A stretch of DNA of 37,920 nucleotides from Acidobacteriota bacterium (GTDB lineage: Bacteria > Acidobacteriota > Thermoanaerobaculia > Thermoanaerobaculales > Thermoanaerobaculaceae). The stretch covers positions 1-37,920 of the forward strand of contig JAKAFI010000003.1 in assembly GCA_021818005.1 (NCBI GenBank), in the 5' to 3' direction. Position 1 is the stretch's first letter. The number at the start of each line of letters is the position of its first letter. This document shows, piece after piece, positions 1 to 7,388 of this stretch. Under the pieces are notes generated by a model, which was given only the letters and a program-made list of their open reading frames with translations, was not told the origin of the DNA and searched no databases. The translations under genes were made by a program, and so were the position numbers.

Positions 1-709
1 GGGGTCGCGCGGTGGCCGCTAGCGTCAGCGGAACCACGCTGATCGGTCGCATCCGCGACCTCGGCGGCTATCGCGATCCGTTCATCACGGACGCGATGTT
101 GCTCGGCTGGATCAACGACTCCCTCGCGCAGCTCTGGGAGATCATCGTCAAGTATGACCCCGGCCGGGTAATGACCGCGGCGAACGTCTCGGTGGTCTCA
201 GGGACCGCCGCCTACAACCTCGCCTCGGACTTCTACCGGGTCAAGGGCGTGGCGGTGGCCGACACCGCATCGCCCGACGGGTGGACGGTGCTCGAGCGCT
301 ACATGTGGCCCGAGCGCCACGGCTACTCCGCCAACTCGGAGAAGCTCTCGGCGCGCTGGGACGTGCAGCAGGGGCAGCTCTGGATCTGGCCGAAGCCGAC
401 GTGGGCCGCGTCGGTGCGCGTGGAGTACTTCCCGACGGCCCCGCAACTCGCCACCGCGGCGGGGACCTTCGACTCGATCAACTACTGGACCGAGTGGGTG
501 GTCTTCGACGTGCTGGTGAAGTGCGCTCTCAAGTCCGACGACGACGCGAAGGGCTGGGCGATCGAGCGTGACCGGCGCGAGGCCCTGATCCGCGGGTCCA
601 CCCCGCAGGTCAACGGCGGCGGCCCCAAGACGATGGTCTCGATCTACGACCGGAGCGGAAGCCGGCGTCGGAGGCTGCGCTGGTGAGGCCGCCGATCTCC
701 AGTCGCGAT
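1..709. repeat. Left copy of a 709-bp terminal direct repeat (partner 37212..37920), non-identical in the middle
   Basis: Positions 1-92 and 603-709 match 37212-37303 and 37814-37920 exactly; internal substitutions between. Repeat ends coincide with contig ends. Confidence 0.95.
12..686 (+). CDS. Head-tail connector / tail tubular protein A (T7 gp11-like adaptor), allele A
   Basis: 224 aa; position between the capsid module and the tail nozzle; overall character of podovirus adaptor proteins; GTG start. Confidence 0.6.
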   Translation: MAASVSGTTLIGRIRDLGGYRDPFITDAMLLGWINDSLAQLWEIIVKYDPGRVMTAANVSVVSGTAAYNLASDFYRVKGVAVADTASPDGWTVLERYMWPERHGYSANSEKLSARWDVQQGQLWIWPKPTWAASVRVEYFPTAPQLATAAGTFDSINYWTEWVVFDVLVKCALKSDDDAKGWAIERDRREALIRGSTPQVNGGGPKTMVSIYDRSGSRRRRLRW

Positions 710-1834
710 CCTGCCCTCCTCGAGTCGAACCGGCTCGCGAGGGCAGAGGAGCGCCACCTCGGCGAGGGCGCCCCCAGGCGCAGCCTCGGGGCGCCCCTGC
801 CGAACCTGGAGACGAAGAGCAGGACCGCGGCCTATGGCGATCTGATCTGGGCCGACCCCGCCGCGGGCGCGCTTACCTTCCGGCTTCCGAAGGGCGACCG
901 CGCCCACATCGGAGAGAAGGTCACGGTCAAGAACTACTCCGACTCGACGACGGAGATCACGATCGTCGCGCAGACCCCGGACACGATCGACAAGTCTCCA
1001 ACGAAGGTGATGGCAACCGCTTGGATGCAGGCGACGTGCATCCTCGTCGCCGCGGACAAGTGGATCTGCGCGGCTCAGAACGGCTGCGCTGATTGCTCCT
1101 CGACCTGCTCTGGCACCTGCTCCGGGTCATGCTCTGGCTCCTGCGGTGGGGGATGCGCCGGCGGCTGCCTCGGGACTTGCTCCACCACCTGCGTCGGCGG
1201 CTGCTCCGGTGGCCTCTCCTGCGGCTGCGGAGGGAACTGCTCGGGGGCCTGCTCGACGGGTTGTGGTGGAGCGTGTCTCGGGACGTGCTCCGGGTCGTGC
1301 GCTGGGTCCTGCACCGGGTCGTGCCAGGGGACCTCTCGCGACGGGTGCGTCGCCTGCGCGGCCGACTGCACCGGCACCTGCTCTGGCACCTGCTCTGGCA
1401 CCTGTACGGGATCTTGCACGACCGCTTGCGGCGGGACTTGCACCGGCGGCTGCATCGGAACCTGCACGACCGCCTGCGGCGGGACCTGCACGGGCACCTG
1501 CACCGGATCGTGCTCTACGACTTGCACGGGCGGCTGCTCTACGACTTGCACGGGCACCTGCACCGGATCGTGCGGCGGGACCTGCGTCGGCGGCTGCGGA
1601 ACCGCCTGCACCTCGAGCTGCACGGGAACCTGCACCGGAGGCTGCGAGGCCGACTGCAAGGACAACTGCCGCTACACCTGCACCGCGACATGCGCTAGCG
1701 ACTGCACGACCGCCTGCGTCGAGAGCTGCGGTGCATCCTGCTCCGGGTCCTGCACCTCGAGCTGCACGGGAACCTGCACCGGGGGTTGTGTGGCCGGGTG
1801 CTCCGGAGACTGCTCCGGGGGGGCCGTAGCATGA
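683..1834 (+). CDS. Virion-associated CXXX-repeat protein: N-terminal beta-rich domain plus about 62-Cys C-X3-C array; putative radical SAM substrate
   Basis: GTG start overlapping the upstream TGA (GTGA). N-terminal segment ...GALTFRLPKGDRAHIGEKVTVKNYSDSTTEITIVAQTPDTID...ILVAADKWIC resembles phage virion/fibre domains; C-terminal C-(GSTA-rich)3 repeats. Followed directly by a radical SAM gene. Confidence 0.9.
   Translation: MRPPISSRDPALLESNRLARAEERHLGEGAPRRSLGAPLPNLETKSRTAAYGDLIWADPAAGALTFRLPKGDRAHIGEKVTVKNYSDSTTEITIVAQTPDTIDKSPTKVMATAWMQATCILVAADKWICAAQNGCADCSSTCSGTCSGSCSGSCGGGCAGGCLGTCSTTCVGGCSGGLSCGCGGNCSGACSTGCGGACLGTCSGSCAGSCTGSCQGTSRDGCVACAADCTGTCSGTCSGTCTGSCTTACGGTCTGGCIGTCTTACGGTCTGTCTGSCSTTCTGGCSTTCTGTCTGSCGGTCVGGCGTACTSSCTGTCTGGCEADCKDNCRYTCTATCASDCTTACVESCGASCSGSCTSSCTGTCTGGCVAGCSGDCSGGAVA
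1093..1822 (+). repeat. 12-bp-periodic coding tandem repeat (TGC NNN NNN NNN)
   Basis: Cys codon, almost always TGC, recurs every 12 nt. Includes exact longer duplications, e.g. ctgcacctcgagctgcacgggaacctgcaccgg at 1606 and 1750 (144 nt apart). Confidence 0.95.
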
Positions 1835-2919
1835 AACGCTCGCTGACCTTCATCGTCACCGACGAGTGCAACCTCCGCTGCTCCTACTGCTACGTGCGGA
1901 AGGGCTCGGAGCGGCTCTCGCTCGACGTGGCCGCGAAGGCGCTCTTCCTGTTTCTGAACGAGCCCCGATTCCGTGACGGGGCCGACGGCTGCACCTTCGA
2001 TTTCATCGGCGGAGAGCCGCTCCTCGAGGCCGATCTGATCGGGGAGATCCTGGACTGTGCGCACGGGATGCTGCGCGGGCACCCCTGGGAGAAGAACCAC
2101 GCCGCAGGGCTGACCACGAACGGGCTGCTCTACAACACGCTCCCGGTGCAGCGGCTTCTGGTGACGAATCGGTGCCTCGGGGTCTCGATCACGGTCGACG
2201 GGCCGGCAGACGTGCACGACGCCGCGCGCCGCTTCCCGGACGGGAGCGGGTCGCACGCCCAGGTCGAGGAGAACGCCAGGCTCTGGTTGCACCAGTTCCC
2301 GGGGCCGCTCACCTCCACCAAGTTCACGCTCTCGCGGAACACGCTCGGGCAGCTCGCCCGCTCGGTGGTCTACCTGCTTTGCGAGCTCCGGGTCCCAACC
2401 GTGAACGCGAACCCGGTGTTCGAGGGTCCGTGGTCAGACGAAGACGCCGCCCTCTACGAGGCGCAGCTCCTCGAGCTCGGGCGCGAGCTCCTGGCACGCG
2501 GCATCCCGCTTGACCGCTGCAACCTCTTCGGTCGACACGTCGGGCTCCCGCACCCGCGTCTCGACGATCAGAGTTGGTGTGGGGCTGGTAAGTGGATGCT
2601 CGCGGTGGACCCCTCCGGGAACCTCTACCCCTGCAACCGCTTCGCGCCCTCCGGCCTCTCGCATCAGCCTCCGATGCCCTGCGGTCACGTCGACGTGGGC
2701 CTCGACTTCGCCGTGCTCGACGCCTTCGCCGCGCTCAAGCGGTCGGAGCAGTCACCGCCCGAGTGCCTCTCCTGCGAGGTCTCCGGGGGCTGCGCCTGGT
2801 GCAAGGGGCACGACTACGACGAGAGCGGATCGATCGCGAAGCGCTCCACGAGCCTCTGTCTGATGCACAAGGCGCGGGCTCGCGCAAACCGAACGCTCTG
2901 GGCCGAGGCTGACGCATGA
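1831..2919 (+). CDS. Radical SAM / SPASM-domain peptide maturase
   Basis: CNLRCSYC (CX3CX2C) near the N-terminus; GGEPLL motif; C-terminal CGAGKWMLAVDPSGNLYPC (CX12GX4C) and CLSCEVSGGCAWC...TSLC, matching SPASM auxiliary-cluster spacing. ATGA overlap with the upstream CXXX gene. Confidence 0.92.
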   Translation: MKRSLTFIVTDECNLRCSYCYVRKGSERLSLDVAAKALFLFLNEPRFRDGADGCTFDFIGGEPLLEADLIGEILDCAHGMLRGHPWEKNHAAGLTTNGLLYNTLPVQRLLVTNRCLGVSITVDGPADVHDAARRFPDGSGSHAQVEENARLWLHQFPGPLTSTKFTLSRNTLGQLARSVVYLLCELRVPTVNANPVFEGPWSDEDAALYEAQLLELGRELLARGIPLDRCNLFGRHVGLPHPRLDDQSWCGAGKWMLAVDPSGNLYPCNRFAPSGLSHQPPMPCGHVDVGLDFAVLDAFAALKRSEQSPPECLSCEVSGGCAWCKGHDYDESGSIAKRSTSLCLMHKARARANRTLWAEADA

Positions 2920-5900
2920 CGCGCGCCGTCCTCCCGATCCCGCTCGGCGCCATGGGCCTCAACGCAGGCCCAGAGCCGCGACTTGTGCAGGATGGTCTCC
3001 TCCGGCTCGAGAACGGTCGGTGGGACCGGCGCGGCGCGATCTCGAAGCGGCCCGGGATGGACACCGTTTCGACGGAGGCGAACCACCCGCACCTCGCGAC
3101 GTGGCAGGACAAGCCCGTTCTCCTCGGGAGCACGCTCAAGGTTCGCAACGCGACCACCTCGGCATGGGACGACTGCGGCTCGCTCGGCCTGATGGATCTG
3201 TCGGTCGACTGGCGCGCGGTGGTCCCCGAGGAGCCGTCGGGCGTGGAGGTCGCCGCGCAGGGCGACGTGCTGCTCCTCGTCTTCACGTGGTACGAGGACT
3301 CCGCCATCCTCGCGAACGCCTACCAGTACGCCCGAGCTGTGACCTATTCGAAATCGAGCGGGAAGCGCCTGGCGGTGCTGGATCTCGGCCTCACACACTC
3401 GGCGATCGCCGCGCCGCCACCGTGGCCGGCGCGCGCCATCAACATCAACGGCTCGCTCTACTGCCTGAAGCTCGAGGGGAACTCGCTCAAGCTCGCCACC
3501 GTCTCGGCGGTCGACGGATCGATCGGGTCCTGGTCCACCGCGCACAGCTTCGCGGTCGCCCCCGAGACCGCCGCCGGTGCGCGCTGGGACTGCTGCGTCG
3601 ACGGGTCCACGCTCGTCGTCGCCTTCGCGGACGCCGCGGGCGACGTGCGGCTCGGGTTCCTCGCGGGCAGCATGACCGAGGCTGTCCACGCCGCCACCAC
3701 GGCGCGCGCCGTCGGGTGCTTCCAGCTTCGCTCCGGCGTCGCCGGCATCCTGTTCTATGACGCCGGGACCGCGCCCGACACCGTCAAGTGCGTCGGGTAC
3801 AACACCGCGACCGGAGCCGTCGCGGTTACCGAGATCACGCTCGACACGGCGGTGTTCGCCGTCAAGCACCTCGCCGGCGTCGCGACCTCGAGCACGGTCG
3901 CTGCGTGCTACTGGACAGACGCGACGGCTGCCTCGATCCCGACGGTGAGCGGACACGACTACCGGATCCGAAAAAGCACCTTCACCGACGCGAGCGGGAC
4001 CGGGGTTGCTGGCACTGTGTCCACTCTGAAGGACGGATGCCTGATCGCCGCGCGGCCCTGGCTCGACGGCACCGAGCACTACCTTCCGGTAGCGACGGAT
4101 GTCGGCTCAGGTCTCACGAAGCCTGGCGGTGTGGTGCTGAACTCGAGCGGGGTCCCCGTTGCTGTGTGCCTGGTCGGATCTCAGCACGCCGGGGAGAGCT
4201 ACCATCCTGGGGCGCCCGTCGCGACCACCGGAAGCGCCTATTTCGCGCTCCCGAGCTACGGCCGGTGGTTTGGCGGGCACGACTCGGCCGGCTGGCTCAA
4301 GGGCGCTGCTCCGTCGGATCCTGCGGCGGGCTTCGGCGTCGCGATCGTCACGCTCACCACGACTGACCTGGCGAAGTGCAAGCCAATCGACACGGGACAC
4401 AGCCTCGTGATCCCCGGCGCGCTCCCGCGCGAGTTCGAGGGCTCCGCGATTCGCGAGCTCGGGTTCTTCCAGTACCCGCACAAGTGCTCTGTCGCTGCCG
4501 GCGCCGGAGCGGGCCTCGGGATCGGGACCTACGGCTACGTCTGGGCCTACGAGGCGTTCGACGACCGCGGGCGTCGCGCCGTCTCCTCCTGCTCTCCGGT
4601 CGCCTCGGCCGTGACCACCAGCGGGAATCAGGTGGTCACGATCCAGCCTCCGCCTCCGCTGACGCTGACCCTGCGGCAGGCCGGCGAGTGGCGCGCCGTG
4701 CTCTATCGAACCCTCGTCGGCGGAAGCGTCTACCATCGCCGCGCCGTGCTCGAGGGAGCGAACGCCGCCTCGTGGGTGGCGATGGCCGATGGCCTGGCCG
4801 ACGCCGATCTGGAGACCGAGGAGCAGCTCTACGTAGGAGACCCGGCGTCGATCTCGATTCTCGAGCATGTCCAGGTGCCGCCGTTCCGCGTCGCCGCGAT
4901 GCACGACGGTCGGCTATGCGTGGTGCCGATCGAGGACGACCGCGTGATCTGGTACAGCAAGCCGCTCTTGCAGTCGCAGGCGATCCACTTCTGCGGCGAG
5001 ACGCACTCGCACAGGCCAGTGGCGGCGACCTCCGAGATCACCGCACTCGATTCTTTCTTCGGCCGGATCTGCGCGTGGACCACATCGCGCCTGATCATGA
5101 TCGAGGGCGCCCCGCTCGACAACACCGGCGGCGGCGCCGGGCTCGGCTCCTACCTGCTCCATGACGGCGTCGGGTGCTCCGATCACCGCACCGTCGTGCA
5201 GACGCCCGCGGGCGTGCTGTGGAACTCGAACGCCGGGATCCGGCTGCTCACCCGCGAGCTGCAGCTCGTCGACATCGGCGAGCGCGTGAAGTACCACACC
5301 GAGAACCTGACGGTGGTGCGCGCGGTCGCGCAGCCCGACGACGCCTCGGCGATCTTCCTGACCTCCGGCTCCGCGCTCGAGCTCAACACAGAGCAAGCGA
5401 TCTGGTCGACCAGGACAAACCACGAGGCGAGCGACGGCTGCGTCGCCGGAGGGCTCCTCTGGGTCCGCAACCCGTCGACGGGCGTGGTCAGGAAGCAGGT
5501 AGCGAACCGGCTCGACGGCGGCTCGGCGTTCTCGCTCCTACTCGCGAGCGGGCACCTCTCCCCGGCGAACCTCGGCGGGAAGTTCAGGATCAAGCGCCTG
5601 CTGATCTTCGCCTACCACCTGAGCACGCACACGCTCCACTGCGCGTTCCAGTACGACGGTGACCCGACGTGGATGGACGATCAGGACATGGTCGCCTCGA
5701 CACTCGGCTCCTACTTCTCCTCGGCGGCGCTCCTCGGCTCCGGGCTCGCGTCCACCTACCGGGACAAGGCCTATGTACTCGAGGCGATCCCGTCGCAGGA
5801 CAAGTGCTCCTCGATCGCCTTCCGGATCTACGACGCGAGCGCCACCGGCACCGACGGCGGGATCGAGATCGTGGCCGCTGCGCTCGAGGTCGACGTGAAG

Positions 5901-5942
5901 GAAGGCGCCCTACGCTCCGACACCGTGCGGAGGTTCACATGA
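2916..5942 (+). CDS. Large tail protein, probable tail nozzle / tail tubular protein B (T7 gp12-like)
   Basis: 1008 aa beta-rich; position after the adaptor; ATGA overlap with the radical SAM gene. Confidence 0.6.
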   Translation: MTRAVLPIPLGAMGLNAGPEPRLVQDGLLRLENGRWDRRGAISKRPGMDTVSTEANHPHLATWQDKPVLLGSTLKVRNATTSAWDDCGSLGLMDLSVDWRAVVPEEPSGVEVAAQGDVLLLVFTWYEDSAILANAYQYARAVTYSKSSGKRLAVLDLGLTHSAIAAPPPWPARAININGSLYCLKLEGNSLKLATVSAVDGSIGSWSTAHSFAVAPETAAGARWDCCVDGSTLVVAFADAAGDVRLGFLAGSMTEAVHAATTARAVGCFQLRSGVAGILFYDAGTAPDTVKCVGYNTATGAVAVTEITLDTAVFAVKHLAGVATSSTVAACYWTDATAASIPTVSGHDYRIRKSTFTDASGTGVAGTVSTLKDGCLIAARPWLDGTEHYLPVATDVGSGLTKPGGVVLNSSGVPVAVCLVGSQHAGESYHPGAPVATTGSAYFALPSYGRWFGGHDSAGWLKGAAPSDPAAGFGVAIVTLTTTDLAKCKPIDTGHSLVIPGALPREFEGSAIRELGFFQYPHKCSVAAGAGAGLGIGTYGYVWAYEAFDDRGRRAVSSCSPVASAVTTSGNQVVTIQPPPPLTLTLRQAGEWRAVLYRTLVGGSVYHRRAVLEGANAASWVAMADGLADADLETEEQLYVGDPASISILEHVQVPPFRVAAMHDGRLCVVPIEDDRVIWYSKPLLQSQAIHFCGETHSHRPVAATSEITALDSFFGRICAWTTSRLIMIEGAPLDNTGGGAGLGSYLLHDGVGCSDHRTVVQTPAGVLWNSNAGIRLLTRELQLVDIGERVKYHTENLTVVRAVAQPDDASAIFLTSGSALELNTEQAIWSTRTNHEASDGCVAGGLLWVRNPSTGVVRKQVANRLDGGSAFSLLLASGHLSPANLGGKFRIKRLLIFAYHLSTHTLHCAFQYDGDPTWMDDQDMVASTLGSYFSSAALLGSGLASTYRDKAYVLEAIPSQDKCSSIAFRIYDASATGTDGGIEIVAAALEVDVKEGALRSDTVRRFT

Positions 5943-6403
5943 TCCTCCGGCCGATCGAGCCCCAGGACCGCTCGCAGGTCGAGGCACTCTACGGTGCTGA
6001 GCTCCCGCAGTGCCCCGGGCTCGTCGACATCATCCTCGACGAGCCATCCGTGTTCACGCTCGTGGCGGTGGTCGCCGAGGAGGTTGTGGGGGCGCTCTCG
6101 GTGGCGCTCTGCTCGGAGCGGTGGCGTCCAGGCGCCAAGCTGGGCGGGGATCTGGCAGAGGTTCTCGCGATCGCGGTGCGCCCGTCGATGCGCCGCATGG
6201 GGATCGGCCTCCGCCTGATGGAGTCAGCGCACGCCTTCGCGGATGGAAGCGGGGCAAAGCGCCTCGAGGCGCAGATCCGGGAGCAGCCGGAGGCGATCCA
6301 CTGGCTGCTTGCCGGACTCGGCTGGCGCCCGGTGGAGATCGAGGCAGAAACCTACGCCGATGGCCAGCGCGCGATCCGCGTGGCCGCGGAGGTCGGAGGA
6401 TAG
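5939..6403 (+). CDS. GNAT-family acetyltransferase-like protein (T7 gp13 position)
   Basis: LAIAVRPSMRRMGIGLRLMESAHAFA matches the GNAT acetyl-CoA loop; ATGA overlap with the upstream gene. Confidence 0.75.
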   Translation: MILRPIEPQDRSQVEALYGAELPQCPGLVDIILDEPSVFTLVAVVAEEVVGALSVALCSERWRPGAKLGGDLAEVLAIAVRPSMRRMGIGLRLMESAHAFADGSGAKRLEAQIREQPEAIHWLLAGLGWRPVEIEAETYADGQRAIRVAAEVGG

Positions 6404-6405
6404 CC

Positions 6406-7380
6406 ATGGCATGGATCGTCCCAGCAATCGCTGCCGCGGGGTCGCTCGCCGGGGGGGCAGCAGGAATCGCCGCCGCGGTCCGCGCCGGAGGAGGCGGTGC
6501 TCACACGTCGGGGGGCGCTGGCGGGCCTCCCCCGAAGGACCCCGGGCAGGTTTACCTGGGCCGCTTCACGCCGCAGCAGCAGGCAACCGGCATGGCCGAT
6601 CCCTACGGCCCCACCGCGAAGAAGCAGGCCGAGCTCGAGCAGATGGGGGCCTCCGGCCTCGCGAGTCCGTTCGTCGGCGAGGCGCGGAGCCAGCAGGACC
6701 AGATGCGCCAGCAGTACCTCGACGCGCTCGCGCTCCAGGGCGCCCGCGCCCGCGGCGAGAACAGCGTGGTGGACGCTCAGGCGCAGATCGAGCGCGACCG
6801 GGCCCAGAAGGCGTTCCAGTCGCAGCTCGCGACCATGAGCGGGCAGGGCTACTACAGCCCCGCCGCCGCGCGCGCCGCCCAGATGCAGAGCTCCGGCCTG
6901 CAGCAGTCGCTCTCCGGCCAGGTCGCCGCGGCGAAGTCGCAGGAGATGCAGCAGGCGCAGCTCGCATACCTCCAGGCGATCGCCGCCGGGCGTGGGCAGG
7001 ACCTCGGGCTGATGGGCAAGGAACTCGACGCCGAGAAGCAGCGCCAGGCCTTCTACACCGCCATGGCGGGCCTCTCGCAGGGGTACGGTCAGATGGACCT
7101 GCAGAACAAGCTCGCGCAGCAGCAGGGGCAGCAGAGCTACGAGCAGTTCCTCGCCGACCTCTACCTCCGCTCGCAGCAGGGCAAGGACGCGATCGGCGCG
7201 CAGCAGAACCTCGCAAACCAGCAGCTCTACGGGCAGCTCGGCGTCGGCGGTCTCAACGCCGCGAGCGGAGCGCTGGGGGCGCTCGGGAGCTACTACAACG
7301 CCTCGCAGAACAACCAGCAGCAGCAGGCGTGGAACAACGGGGACTGGTGGGACACGACGGCCAACTGGCCGAAGCCGTGA
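6406..7380 (+). CDS. Internal virion protein (gp14-like position), Gln/Ala-rich with hydrophobic N-terminus
   Basis: 324 aa; hydrophobic AWIVPAIAAAGSLAGGAAGIAAAV then Q/A-rich coiled region; synteny. Confidence 0.5.
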   Translation: MAWIVPAIAAAGSLAGGAAGIAAAVRAGGGGAHTSGGAGGPPPKDPGQVYLGRFTPQQQATGMADPYGPTAKKQAELEQMGASGLASPFVGEARSQQDQMRQQYLDALALQGARARGENSVVDAQAQIERDRAQKAFQSQLATMSGQGYYSPAAARAAQMQSSGLQQSLSGQVAAAKSQEMQQAQLAYLQAIAAGRGQDLGLMGKELDAEKQRQAFYTAMAGLSQGYGQMDLQNKLAQQQGQQSYEQFLADLYLRSQQGKDAIGAQQNLANQQLYGQLGVGGLNAASGALGALGSYYNASQNNQQQQAWNNGDWWDTTANWPKP

Positions 7381-7388
7381 GGTGACAG

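Noticed and set aside
1093-1822. CRISPR array interpretation of the periodic repeats
   Set aside because: Period is 12 bp with no spacers, continuous open reading frame, no cas genes.
1075-1829. Alternative long ORFs over the Cys array (1075..1665 -, 1093..1698 +, 1146..1829 +)
   Set aside because: Shadow frames created by the 12-bp period and high GC; composition is simple PVQV/RRL/APAP repetition and the true frame carries the CX3C signal and coupling overlaps.
1786-1830. Upstream start (MCGRVLRRLLRGGRS) for the radical SAM protein
   Set aside because: Lies inside the CXXX coding region; ATG at 1831 gives a standard N-terminus (MKRSLTFIVTDECNLRCSYC) and the same ATGA overlap as the downstream junction.
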